DNA from: Myotis daubentonii
Lineage: Eukaryota > Chordata > Mammalia > Chiroptera > Vespertilionidae
Direction: 5' to 3'
Assembly: GCF_963259705.1 (NCBI RefSeq)
Contig: NC_081849.1
Location: forward strand, 63,970,410-64,034,409
Length of the DNA stretch: 64,000 nt
Position 1 is the first letter of the stretch. Every line of letters starts with the position of its first letter. Positions 23,413 to 34,240 of the stretch are shown here, one piece after another. The notes under the pieces were generated by a model. The model was not told the origin of the DNA. It searched no databases and was given only the letters and a program-made list of their open reading frames with translations. The position numbers and the translations under genes are program-made.

Positions 23413-23964
23413 GCTGCGCTGTCTGCTGGGCAGCCGCTGGCTGCATGTGGCTGTTGGGCGCCTGAAATGTGGCCACACCCGACTGAGATGGACTGTAAGT
23501 GCAAAGGACAGACTGTGTTGCAAAGACTCCATATGAAAGAAAGGGTGTACAGTGGTTCTCAACCTTCCTAATGCCGCGACCCTTTAGTACAGTTCCTCAT
23601 GTTGTGGTGACCCCCAATTTCATTGTTACAAATTGAACATAATTAAAGCATAGTGATTAATCACAAAACAATATGTAATTATATATGTGTTTTCTGATGG
23701 TCTTAGGCGACCCCTGTGAAAGGGTCGTTCAACCCCCAAAGGGGTCGCGACCCACAGGTTGAGAACCGCTGGAGCGGTCTCATTGATTATTTAAAAGTAT
23801 TGATTGGCTATTGAAGTGATAATACTTTGGATATATTGGGGAAAATAAAATATGTTATTAAAAATCTATTAAATATGATTCTTTTCACCTTTAAAAAATG
23901 TGGCTACAAAGAGCATTTAAATGGGCACATGTGGCTCCCACGATATTTCTCTGGGATCGTGCTG
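23413..23964. repeat. old DNA-transposon-like repeat, split by SPIN
   Basis: Two halves (23413-23549 and 23772-23964) of one ancient interspersed element. The left half has CTGCGCTGTC, TGCATGTGGCTGTTGG and AAATGTGGCC; the right half has TTTGGATATATTGGGG, AATGTGGCTAC and a closing ATCGTGCTG. The ends form a short imperfect inverted repeat, and the right flank GTCTAGAG fits a hAT target. The family name is uncertain. Confidence 0.6.
23550..23771 (+). mobile_element. SPIN hAT MITE, copy 2
   Basis: 222 bp with intact SPIN termini: CAGTGGTTCTCAACC at the left and GGTTGAGAACCGCTG at the right. It keeps the right-middle segment (ACAAATTGAACATAATT, GATGGTCTTAGGCGACC, CAAAGGGGTCGCGACC) but lacks the CATAAAATT...GCAGGATGTA segment kept by the copy at 6644. 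The internal CGACCCCTGTGAAAGGGTCG and CCCCCAAAGGGG are subterminal palindromes. It sits inside an older element; no 8-bp duplication is obvious. Non-autonomous. Confidence 0.92.
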
Positions 23965-25059
23965 GTCTAGAGGCTTACGGTGCCAGGAGCTTTTCTCTAA
24001 GCCTCTCGCCTTACTCTGCGGGTGCTTTGGAACAGGGCAGGGAGAGAGGGAAGGTTCTTGGATGTTAAACACCAAACACCCCGGAAAATAAACAGGAAAG
24101 AATTGGGGTGATATTGAAAACCTGCATGACACTCGGTAGAAGCGGCTTAGGTTGCACGGACTAGCGGGGCCTTTCCTTCTGATTACTGTAAGGAAGACCA
24201 GCACTCCCGCCACAGTCGGGCCATAGTCCCACAGACCACCCGTCCGCGTGTGAACTTTAGGAGTGTTTTGTGCCTTTTAGGAGTTATTGGTCGCACACTC
24301 AGCTTGCTGACATGCCATTGAGAAGAGTGAATACTGAGTACGCACTGTAACAATTGTAAGTATTGCGGTGAACACCGTCCCTTAGCACGCGCGGGCGGCG
24401 GAGTGAGGGCTCCGGAGTGTGCATCCACACGGTGCGCTGCAAACGATCCGGGCACGGGGCGTCCCGGGTGTGCACTGACTCCACACACGGCCGCTGCGCC
24501 TGCAGGGCTTTTATGGCGAAGCTCGCCAATGATCCGTGCATTAAAGACTCCCTAAATACACATTGACACGAGAGGCTGGAGCTGTTTGGGTCTGTCGTGG
24601 CAATGATCCGGGGAGAATGGCGGTGTCTGTGCACTTTCCTGGAGATTGGAATGCTCATGGTCCTAAGGGCAGACCCAGAACTGCCCCAGTTAAGCTCCAT
24701 TGTGACTCCTGGTGCAAAGTGCATGGGTCTTTGACCTCCTGCCTATGAGGATGTGGCCTTGCTAATGTGCACTGAGGTTTTAAATGATGCAATGGAATTA
24801 GCGTCCCCCCCCCGCCCCCACATGTACTTTTTATAATTCAGTACCTGGATTGTGGGGGTGGGTTCCAGGTACTGATCATGGGTTAATGATAAGCTGAAGA
24901 CCTTGGGAAGGTCATCTTTAAAGTCAAAAGTCGTTTGGACAGAGTAAGTTGAGAAGACGTGTATGAGTTTGAGAGAGCATTAATATGGAATAATAACCCC
25001 AGTGCGGAGAAAACCTAGCTGACTAAATTGAAATAGAAACAACAAGAAGGTGGTAAGGA
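23965..25059. other. no gene seen; small CpG-rich patch
   Basis: 24380-24500 is locally CpG-rich but short. 24540-24740 is repeat-free and looks conserved. A mixed C-run occurs near 24805. No exon recognised. Confidence 0.35.
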
Positions 25060-25155
25060 AATGGGAGACACGTTTAGAAATCATAAAAGTAATCTATTCA
25101 ATGGTAAAGTAATTTAAACACTGCAGAAGTGTATGAAATTAAAAATAAAATTCTC

Positions 25156-25441
25156 GTCCTGGCTGGTTTGGCTCAGTGGATAGAGCATTGGCCCGAGGAC
25201 TGAAGGGTCTCTCTCAGGTTCAATTCCTGGTCAAGGGCACATCAAGGGCATGTACCTAGGTTGCAGGTTTAGTCACAGTCTGGTCGGCGTGCATGTGGGA
25301 GGCAACTAATCATGTGTCTCTTTCACAGTGATGTTTTTCTCTCTCTGCCTTTCCCCCTACTTTCCACTCACTGTAAAAGAAAAAACAATCAATGAAAAAA
25401 TATCCTTGGGTGAGGATTAACAAAAAAATAATACATAAAAT
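25156..25441 (+). mobile_element. Ves-family SINE with 14-bp TSD
   Basis: Plus-oriented. A box TGGCTCAGTGG, B-box-like GGTTCAATTCC, and the GGGTGAGGATTAAC 3' variant. Flanked by AAAATAAAATTCTC at 25142-25155 and 25442-25455. Inserted in an old L1 fragment. Confidence 0.9.
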
Positions 25442-25614
25442 AAAATAAAATTCTCCCATCCATTCTTTTTTTCTATGCCATCCACTATTATAATCTCTGT
25501 TAATATTTTTGTATATCCTTTCAGTAATTTTTATACATATACAAATATATGTATCTCTTCTTTGTTCACACAGATGGTTAATACCAAACATCACTCTTCA
25601 ATGCCTTAGATTTT

Positions 25615-25855
25615 TTTGTTTTGTTTTGTTTTGTTAATCCTCACCCAAGGATATTTTTCCCATTGATTTTTAGAGAGGGTAGAGGGGGAGAGAAAGAGAG
25701 AGAGAGAAACATCCACGTGAGAGAGACACATGGATTGGTTGCTTCCTGCACAGGGATTGAGCCTGCAACTGAGGTATGTGTCTCTGATCAGAATCGAACC
25801 CAAGATCCTCCAGTCCATGGGTCAGTGCTCTATCAACTGAGCCAAACTGGCTAGG
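25615..25855 (-). mobile_element. Ves-family SINE with 16-bp TSD
   Basis: Reverse-oriented SINE of the TTAATCCTCACCCAAGG variant. Flanked by CAATGCCTTAGATTTT (25599-25614) and CAATGCCTTGGATTTT (25856-25871), one mismatch. A-box complement CAACTGAGCCA and B-box complement GAATCGAACC are visible. Confidence 0.9.
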
Positions 25856-26205
25856 CAATGCCTTGGATTTTGAGTTAATGATTTATTGAACATCTTTCCT
25901 TTTCAGAACATTTAGATCTGTTGCATCCTTTGTAATGATTGCATGGAATTCCACAGTATGGATGTAACAGTTTTTAAATTTATGCCATTTCAACCATCAC
26001 TGCAACAAATATTCTTATTAGATTTGCAGATTTGTGTCCCTATATTTATAGGATAAATTTTTAGCAATGGGAATGTTGGGGCAAAGGATGCACATTGGAA
26101 ATAATGATACATATTGCCAAGTTGATAACTAGAATGATTGTGCAACCTTAAACTCCAACTAACAGTACATTCTTTTCCCACTCTGGCCAGCACAGCATTC
26201 TAGCA

Positions 26206-26574
26206 TGAAGGACACTTCTCATGTGTGTGAATGAATTTTCCACCAGGTTCTCTGCTCAGCTTTATGGTGGGGCTGTGAAAAATGCAGTGAAGTGTGGAAG
26301 TCAGACCACAGAGTAGGATGTCCTGTTAGTCCTGATAGATGATTGCTCCGCTGCACACACTGAGACTGGTTGAATTTTGCTAATAGCCCCTTAATATGAT
26401 AGAACTGGGATTAGAGCACATGAATTCATCACTCAACAAATATTTGTTGGAAGTTAAAGATGACTTCTCCACTGGATTGTCCAAGCTCCTTGACAGCCAA
26501 AGCTTTGTCTTTTTATCGTTGTGACTTTCAATAATTATGGAATGGAGTCTGGCCCAATGACCCTCCCTATCTCC
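26206..26574. other. no gene seen
   Basis: Single-copy-looking DNA between an L1 fragment and a pyrimidine microsatellite. Confidence 0.4.
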
Positions 26575-26676
26575 TTCCCTCCCTCCCTCCCTCCCTCCCT
26601 CCCTCCCTCCCTCCCTCCCTCCCTCCCTCCCTTCCTCCCTCCCTTCCTTCCTTCCTTCCATTCCCTCCTTCGTTCT
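26575..26676. repeat. (CCCT)n / (CTTC)n microsatellite
   Basis: About 100 bp of CCCT repeats grading into CTTC. It encodes poly(Ser-Leu-Pro) or poly(Gly-Arg-Glu) frames that are artefacts. The length is likely polymorphic. Confidence 0.95.
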
Positions 26677-26719
26677 TTCTTTTTACTGTTGTTTATTTGC
26701 TTCTTAAAATTTGGCCATT

Positions 26720-26936
26720 GCCAAAACCGGTTTGGCTCAGTGGATGGAGCGTTGGCCTGTGGACTGAGGGGTTCCAGGTTCGATTCCGGTCAAGGGCATG
26801 TACCTGGGTTGCGGGCACATCCCCGGTGGGAGATGTGCAGGAGGCAGCTGATCGATGTTTCTCTCTCATCGATGTTTCTAACTCTCTGTCTCTCTCCCTT
26901 CCTCTCTGTGAAAAATCAATAAAATATATTTTAAAA
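26720..26936 (+). mobile_element. Ves SINE, near consensus, 14-bp TSD
   Basis: One of the best-preserved copies: exact A box TGGCTCAGTGG (26733-26743), exact B box GGTTCGATTCC (26777-26787), a full Ves body and an AATCAATAAAATATATTTT-type tail. Flanked by identical AAAATTTGGCCATT at 26706-26719 and 26937-26950. Probably a relatively young insertion. Confidence 0.95.
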
Positions 26937-27109
26937 AAAATTTGGCCATTTACTGTCCAACATATACTTGGCTATATCTGAAGCCAGGGATTCTGACATT
27001 TAATCCTTGCTCCCAGCAGCTACAGGTGGGAGAGATGGAGAACTGTAAACCAGTTTGAAAATTCACATAGTACGGCAAAGTGAACAATGAGCAACTAACT
27101 GTGATGGAG

Positions 27110-27420
27110 TAATGATTTCCTCAAAGTTTGATATTTGAGCTGCGTCTTGGAAGATGTCTAGGGAATGGTTTCCAGACCAGCAAGGAAGGACTGCTAGACA
27201 GAGGAAACTACAATAGAAGGGGTAGAGCTTTGTGGGAATGCTGGTGTGAATGGCTCACCAGGGTGTGTGTCCAGAGAAAGGGATCACCACCTACTAATGA
27301 GGAGGCCTTGAGTCAGGAGTCCTGGAGCATAAAGGAAGTGAGGTATAAGGAAGGAGGGGATTCTCATTCAGGCTCTCTATCTGACTTGTAGTAGGGCATT
27401 TGGAGGTCATGGAAATCCTG
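27110..27420 (-). repeat. L2-like LINE fragment (diverged)
   Basis: GATATTTGAGCTGCGTCTTGG and following sequence match the complement of the L2 3' region. Similarity fades after about 27250. Confidence 0.4.
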
Positions 27421-28748
27421 TAGCTGTAAAGTGCCTCATTTGTAAAATAGGACGTTTATTTAGGCCAGCTCATTTCTAATATTTTTTTTGTCAGCTCTAA
27501 AATTCTATGGCCTTGAGCTGCAGGACTTGAACTTGCCTGTAAAAGCTTCACCTTTTGTTCTGTGTGCCCAGGAGCATTGGGGATATTTTGGGTGTTCCTT
27601 TAAGATGGTAGTAAATGGCAGTTAACATTTGCTGGACCTACCTCCTCTGGACACTTACTGTAATTTTAAAAACGGAATATACTTTTGGAGAGAGAGAGCT
27701 GAGAATGAAGAAGAAAACACAACAGCAGACAATATAAATCTTGTGATAATTACTCTTCATGTGTGGCTAAATCCTATCTTCACTGAAAGTTGCAGGCACT
27801 GCTTAAATGGTTTCACTGACGCATATTGCAGAGTTGGATGTCAAGTGTCGTGTTTCTTGGGACTCATACACCGAATGAGTTTTGTTGGATTTGATAAGCA
27901 TGCTATCCATGTCCTCCTCCGTGGCTGAGGGAAACATTCTGACTGAGGCAATGTCTAGAGAGACAGAGAACCCTGTGGCCTATTGATTAGAAAACTCCCT
28001 CCAAGCTGACACCAATACCCTTTGAGAATTATTACCCAGCCTATCTGGCCCAAAAGAATGAGGAACTCGGATTAAGTCTGTGCTGACTTCCAGATGAACT
28101 TGATGTAATTCCCCCAGTTTTTAGGCTCAGGGTTTTCCAAGTTGTACTTGAGGCTATCTAGAAGCAAATAAAACAAACACAAGCAGCCTTCCTGAAGTAG
28201 GGCCAAATACATGTCACAATAACACATTTTGTGACAGTGACTTGCCTAAGATCAGGGAGTTTGGTGAAATGACTGAGTTATTAAAGAAAGGCGTCTTGCC
28301 AGCCTTATTGGTCGCTGTTCAAAGTTTTGCATTTTACAAGTGAAAGCAGGTCTGAGAGGCTCTGCTGACACCTCACAGAGTCGGGCCATCTGTCCCACAT
28401 GCCAGTACTGGGGATTTCCCAAACAGCTTCCTGTGAGATTTTCTCATATGTGGAATCCATGGAAACCACCTCTAAGAGGAGCTCTTGATGGAACCAAATT
28501 TGCTAATTGTCATTGACATGGAGCAAGGCCTGGGCACTGGGAATAAATTTCTAATTTTCTCAGAAATCATACTGCAACACAAGGTTGTTGAGAATATGAA
28601 GAGTGAAAATTCTTACTAGTTGGGTGGGTAGGTGGCAATCCAGAATCATTGTTAGATTTGGGAGATATGCAATCCTTGCTCAGACAGCAGTCTTTCATCA
28701 ATGACCCACTCCCAGATTCAAGGAGGAGAGTAAAGAATTTTGGGGAAG
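27421..28748. other. no gene seen
   Basis: A 99-codon plus-strand frame at 27629-27928 has no recognisable motif and no supporting context. Faint MIR-like bits near 28210-28300. Otherwise single-copy-looking. Confidence 0.35.
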
Positions 28749-28913
28749 GTTCCAGTCGGGGGCACATGCCCGGGTTGTGGTCTCGGTCCCCGGTGGGGGG
28801 CGTGCGGGAGGGGGGCCGATCGGTGATTCTCTCTCATCATTGATGTTTTTCTCTCTCTCTCCCTCTCCCTTCCTCTCTGAAATCAATAAAAAATATGTTG
28901 GTTTTTTTTTTAA
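28749..28913 (+). mobile_element. 5'-truncated Ves SINE with 17-bp TSD
   Basis: 165 bp starting inside the SINE (GTTCCAGTCGGGGGC) and continuing through CCGATCGGTGATTC and the CT-rich body to an A/T tail. The A box is absent. Flanked by identical AAAGAATTTTGGGGAAG at 28732-28748 and 28914-28930. A clean example of L1-mediated 5' truncation. GC-rich and little decayed, so probably recent. Confidence 0.93.
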
Positions 28914-28930
28914 AAAGAATTTTGGGGAAG

Positions 28931-30268
28931 AATGGTCATTGTGAAAGAGTATGTCCCTTAACTGGTCTGAGGTAGAGCCATTGCCAGAGCATGTCTTACA
29001 ATCATCGGGTGTCAGGAAGCTTAGGTATTTCTACACCAGTGAAGACTGGGAGGCCCAAACCTACTAATCTGGGGACCATGGCCAACAGATGAAAGTAATG
29101 CCAGTTGTTAGTCCCTAACTGGTAAGAAATCATCCTAAAATTTTTTCATGGACATTTACCAAGATTAGTGAGACTGACTTCACAGTAGTTATATAGTTGA
29201 TAGTTCTGGAACCATATTGTGACTGTGAAGTTTGCCTCCTTCTTGGGGAAGCTCAGGAAAGAATAAAATTATATCACTTAGAATTAATGTCCAAAAATTC
29301 TTATACTCTAGCAAAGTAAACCATATCTAGGTGCTTAATAGGTATTGATCAAATAATGAGTGAAGAAGGAATGTCCCATTGTTAGAGAAATAATAAAAAG
29401 GTAACAATTATTATTTTAAAAAATTTAGTACAGAATACCTATGTATGAAAAGAGAAATGACTGAACGCCTAAACATGTAGGTGGTAGAACCTAAGAACTT
29501 GTCCTAAAAGTTGAAAAAACAAAACAAAAAACCAATTAGAAAAATGGATCAATTTCTAAGGTCTTCCCATCCTTTGAAAGCCCCAATTATAGGAAGATCT
29601 CTCAAAGTAGACTACATTTAAATCTAGACATGTCATCAATTAACTTGAATCTTGAGTTTTTAACCCAACAAGATGGCTTTGAAGAAGTCACACATGCCTA
29701 GTGAACTGTACTAGTGTCTCAATACTCAATACTCCTAACACAGGAGAAAACTGAGGAAATGAAGAGCCCATTGAAACTTTCAAAGGTCATTCCAAGTTTA
29801 TGAGAAAATCAGATTGTCAGGATGAAGCAGAAAAGTTCCAATAGGCAATCAGAACTTTTTTTTTTTCACCTTAGAAAACATATGTGGCATCTTCAGTAAA
29901 TGAAATCCAGACTGCACACAGATTGAATTCCTGTAAGAGGCATTTAACTGCAGAAGACAGAGTCCCCATACTTCACATCAAGAGGCTGCGGAGAGTTCAG
30001 TGTCATACCCAGAATTGTTTCCCTGGCATAAAATGTAAGAAGGCTTGAGGATAAAACCTAGATAATAAGTTTCACTTGGCAGCAACCTTTTAACATCAGA
30101 TCTTAAGGGGTCACCAAAGCTATGATACAGGGAAAGCAATTCTTCAGTGGTTAATGTGGCTACTTTAAGGAGCACTGGGTATTTCTGCATCTCCTGGTAA
30201 ATTCAGAGATAGTCTCCCAGTGTACTTTTTTTGCAGGTTAAAATGTTCTGTAATTGGATATGCTACTA
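28931..30268. other. no gene seen
   Basis: No repeat family recognised. A 70-codon minus-strand frame at 29978-30190 follows a weak acceptor-like TTTACCAG but resembles no protein I know; not called. Confidence 0.35.
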
Positions 30269-30408
30269 CAGTAGTTTTCAAAGTGAGGTTAGCAGGGGAG
30301 ACACATCAAGATGCTTGTTAAATTTTAAAGGCAAATTCCTTTACCCTGAAATCAGCAATAAAACCTCCTCTGGTGATTCTTAAGTTCATCCAACTTTGAG
30401 AACCCCTG
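30269..30408. repeat. MER5A-like hAT MITE
   Basis: Starts CAGTAGTTTTCAAAG and ends CAACTTTGAGAACCCCTG, with TGCTTGTTAAA, ACCCTGAAATC and CTGGTGATTCTTA inside: the layout of the ancient hAT-Charlie MITE MER5A or a close relative. No clean 8-bp duplication remains. Confidence 0.7.
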
Positions 30409-30499
30409 TGGTTAGGGTTGCAATAATGTGGTCTAAAGTGATTGGTTGATGCCTTGAAATATTGGAAGTTATAGGCTAGAAACATAGGCCTGGTGAAAC

Positions 30500-31475
30500 A
30501 AATACCAATTTTTAAAAATAAAAAACAGCTTTATTATTTTTCTCAGTAGAAAAAATGGCATTTGCTCATTGTAAAAAAAATCAAACAGTGTTGGAGATTA
30601 TAAAGAAGAAACTATTTTATACACTCCTTTTAGATTAGTAATGTTAACTCTTTAAAAATAATAACTTGCAAATATTTTTCTATTTGTCATTTGCCTTTTT
30701 AAAAATTACTGGAGTTTTAGACTTTTTAATAAGATAAAATTGATCAGGTTTTCTCCTTTATATTTATGGCTTTGACTCATGATAAGAAAGACTGCCATTT
30801 TCCCTGGATAATAAAGATCTTTATCTCCCCCTCCCCACTCGCCCCACCCCCTGTTACTTTTATAGTCCCAGTTTTTATATTTAAATTGTTGATCCCTCTG
30901 GAATTTACTCAGTATAAAGAATGAGGCTGGGATCCAGCTCTATTTATTCTTTCCAAATGGCTAGCTAGTTTTTTCAAGATCATTTCTTTAATGTATCTTT
31001 CTCCACTGATATAAAATGCTATTTCTATAATGTACTAATGTCCACATATACTTTCTACCACGACCATTTGAGCACTCTGCATTTCTGTGCCAGGAGCACA
31101 CATTTTAATACCTCATTATTGTTCGGTTTTTAGAAATTTCCTGGCTATTCTTGAATATTTATTTTTCCAGATGAACTTAAGATGATCATTTTTCAAAGTT
31201 TCAAAGAAGATCTTATTGGGAATTTTGTTAGAATTGCATTTAATTTGTAGATTAGTGTTTGTTCTTTTTGGGGGGGGGGGGTGTAAAAATTGGCTTCTTT
31301 GCAATTCTAAATCTTGTGTGAGAATGAGACACAATTTCTCAAAGTTTCCAGCCTTTGTTTGAATGTCCCTCCGCGTGTGTGTCACAAATAGATTTTGCCC
31401 ATTTCTTGTAAAGCTTGTTTCTGGGTATTTTATGGGGTTTTGATGGTTTTATGATTAACCAAATGGTTCTTAGGT
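30500..31475 (-). repeat. old L1 ORF2 fragment (reverse)
   Basis: Complement of L1 ORF2 and 3' region: TTGATCCCTCTGGAATTTACTC, CCAAATGGCTAGCTAG, TTCCTGGCTATTCTTG, GAATTGCATTTAATTTGTAG, TTCTGGGTATTTTATGG. Riddled with stops. Contains a G-run of about 12 at 31270-31281. Confidence 0.75.
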
Positions 31476-33645
31476 ATGGGCTTAAATAAGCTACCCTCTG
31501 GCGTAGAATGTAAGCTTGGAGGTGGATCGCTGTATTTTAGGGAGTTAATATGCAACAGAAGCCTGTGTTTTGAAGACAAACCCAAGCGGATCTTTGCTAT
31601 AACTTCCAGGTTACTATGAAGCTTAGGGCAGATTCTCCCCAAGCTCCTTTCCCATCTGTGCAATAGAAACATGGCAGGGCTTTGCAAGGATCAGTGACTG
31701 AAATCCCCTAACGTGGGCTTTGCACTCCGGGAGTCCTCAGGTACCGAGCTTTGTGGGCCAGGCGCAGGAGTTCATGTCAAAATTCTTTACAAAGTTGAGA
31801 TTCCGTGAGGCTTCCAAAAATGTATTTGGATTTGGAAGATTTTTTTAATAAGTGCTCTAATAGAGCGCTGTTCTAATAGCCTTCTCTCTCTGGCCCCGCT
31901 TCCCATCGTAGTGTGTTTGATGCGAATAGAGATCTCATCCAATGAGTTCTGAGCCATCGTTGCTGAAAGGTGTAGCCCCCACCACATCCCAGTGGGAGGC
32001 CTGGGTCCCTCTTCTCACATTCATGTTCGCGAACGGTCGCTTGGAGAATTGGGGGAGGGACTTTCCGGTGTTAATGGCTTAGAAAAATGTGTCTGAGGTA
32101 CACGGACCATTTGGAGCGCCCAGTTAAGAATGATTTGCCACGTACAGGAAAGCTCAAGGAAAGCTTTCGCAAGCACGGGCATTCAGCTAAACCAATAGTT
32201 AGCCCCACATGCTTAATGGCATAATCACCAACATAACCCATTCAGCATAATGGTCTCTTAATACTGGAACAATTACTTTGGATAATAAAATAACACTTTT
32301 CATTTGCCTGACACCGAATTCGACCTGTGTGGGTCATCTGATGGTGAGGTGAGGGGAAGGGGCGTTGGATGAGTTCTCACTGAATTATAAAGTGATCACA
32401 CATAATGTACTTCAGGCCTGAGATTCATTAAATGGCTTATTGGAAAAATAAAACGATTATCGGAAGATGCAGTTGCTTTGGAATTTCCCAAATCCTTCAT
32501 AACTTACGTATTGATTTCCTTAGGAAGAAATAATTAAACCTTGATGCACTCTCATTAAATTTGCTCATTTTGAACACCTAATGTGAGAAGTGAGTTTGGG
32601 AGATACAGTCAGTCAGCGAGTTTTTGTAGAGTAAAAAGTTATGCTGTGTCCTGGAAGGAAAATGTAAATAAAATTCATTGTCCCACTATGGTAGTATCTT
32701 GATAGCTATTATTTGGGTATTATAAACTGTTTTTATCCTCTTTTTAAAAAATTGAATTGTTTAAATTTTCATTGGTGTTTTTAAATTCTTTTGAGAAGTA
32801 GGTGAGTTTTAAATCCTACATAATTCAAAGGCCTTCACATAGATTCTGTCTCAGTGGGTAATCAAGGCAGCCTTCTGTGGTCTCATGGTTTGCTGGTGGA
32901 GGGAAGGACTCTTGTTTTTTCATTTGGAAGGAGAAGGGCTTGGACCAAGCTTGTGAGCACATGGCACATAATATTGGGGACTCCAGTCAGCTTCATCTGT
33001 TCCCTGATTTCAAAGTATTATTTCTATTGAAATCTGACAATTAATTCCTTTTAGCTAACGCTGACTTCCGTTAAAGGGCAAATGTTCCCTAGGAAATATT
33101 AGGTGCTATCAGTCATTTACACCTTAGTGAGAATGAATCTATAGCAGCTTTCTTAAAATAAGTTAAGGAGATGTTAATTAATATGCTAAGGAAAAAATTA
33201 ATGCTAGCCACTAGGTAAGATGATCTACCAAATTGTGAGTAAAGACAAGGTAGTTATAAAGTCCTTTCTTGATAAAGTCCTTTTTGATGTGTAAGAAGTG
33301 AGATCAGACCATTTGTATAATTTTATGTCAGTCTTGTTTTCTATTTACCACCATGTCTATCTCCAATGGCTGTGCACTATTCCAATGACTGGTTTTACCA
33401 GAATTATTTTTCTGTTCTTCTACTATTCTATAATTGCATCTTAGTGGTTTATAATATAAAAGATGCTCTTAGGCCTATGAACTACCTTTTTATTAATGTC
33501 TTTGCTTCCGTTTTTTTCTTTTTCTTTTTCATTTGGATTTTTAAATGTTGGGCTTTTCTTCTCTGAGGTGTACCTGTAAGTACAAATACCCGCCATTGTT
33601 AAATGCTCTCTTGTCTTTTCGGGATCAGGGGCTGCAGGTTGAGTG
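31476..33645. other. repeat-free, conserved-looking noncoding block
   Basis: More than 2 kb without a single repeat in an otherwise repeat-rich window. 31740-32620 is especially striking: CCAATGAGTTCTGAGCC, CTTAATGGCATAATCACC, AACAATTACTTTGG, GATTCATTAAATGG. Dense ATTA, TAAT and ACAAT motifs suggest homeodomain and SOX input. No open frame runs through it, so noncoding regulatory function is the likeliest reading if conservation is confirmed. Confidence 0.45.
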
Positions 33646-33653
33646 TCCTAGAT

Positions 33654-33958
33654 CAGTGCTGGGCGAAGTGTGCTCTGAGGACAGGTGCCTGTCCGAACTG
33701 TTTGCTGAGGCTCTACAGTGAGACACATGTGGAAACTGAGAGAAGTCTTTAGAACTCAGACCTCCACAGTGACTTGACATTGCTGCCCCCTCTGAGAAGT
33801 GGTCAGATGATGGTCTCAGAGGATACTGAGTGGGTTGGGTGATGAGTCTGTGTGGTGGCACCCTGCAGGTGGATTGGAACTCTATCACTCCATGGCAGGC
33901 TGGACCAAACACACAACAAGCAAACCAGTCCTTCCTCTGGGTTGGCTGAAAAGCACTG
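33654..33958. mobile_element. ancient hAT element with 8-bp TSD
   Basis: 305 bp bounded by CAGTGCTGGGCG and GCTGAAAAGCACTG. Flanked by TCCTAGAT (33646-33653) and TCCTGGAT (33959-33966), an 8-bp duplication with one change and a CTAGA-like core. The left interior AAGTGTGCTCTGAGGACAGG fits an old mammalian hAT-Charlie family that I cannot name with certainty. No transposase. Confidence 0.7.
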
Positions 33959-34023
33959 TCCTGGATCAGAATGGAGGATGCAAGCACGCAGGGTCTTCAA
34001 GCTCCATAAACCCTCAGAGAGGG

Positions 34024-34240
34024 GAGCATAGAATAGTAATTAAAAGCCAGACTTGGCTCAAATCTCAGTTCTGCTCCTTATTTGTTCTGAGGCCTTTGGC
34101 GAATCACTAAAATGCTCTGTGCTTTCGTTTTCTTATCTGTAAAAACAAGAATACCAGTAGAATCAGCTTCATAATAAGATCCTACAGAGAAAGGACGTAG
34201 CACACTGCCTGGGCATGTACCAAATACTCAATAAATGGAA
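34024..34240 (+). repeat. MIR SINE
   Basis: GCATAGAATAGTAATTAAAAG head, then TTCTGCTCCTTATTTG, TTCTTATCTGTAAAAAC, and ACCAAATACTCAATAAATGG at the tail. Confidence 0.7.

Larger units (their letters stand above)
25075..26205 (-). repeat. old L1 3' region, interrupted by two SINEs
   Basis: Segments 25075-25155, 25456-25598 and 25872-26205 read as the complement of an L1M 3' region: AATCATAAAAGTAATC, CTGTTAATATTTTTGTATATCC, TATAGGATAAATTTTTAGCAATGGG, ATATTGCCAAGTTG. The two Ves SINEs (25156 and 25615) have duplicated target sequence from it. Noncoding. Confidence 0.6.

Noticed and set aside
26733..26787. tRNA gene suggested by A and B boxes
   Set aside because: The boxes belong to the tRNA-derived head of a Ves SINE; no complete cloverleaf follows. 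The same holds for all other Ves copies.
26380..26922. Gly-Arg-Glu and Ser-Leu-Pro repeat proteins
   Set aside because: Translations of the (CCCT)n microsatellite and the adjoining Ves SINE.
27629..27928. 99-codon plus-strand frame
   Set aside because: No motif, no context, AT-rich single-copy DNA; a chance frame of this length is expected in 64 kb.
29978..30190. 70-codon minus-strand frame after an acceptor-like TTTACCAG
   Set aside because: Translation looks protein-like but matches nothing I know, and no donor or second exon could be placed.
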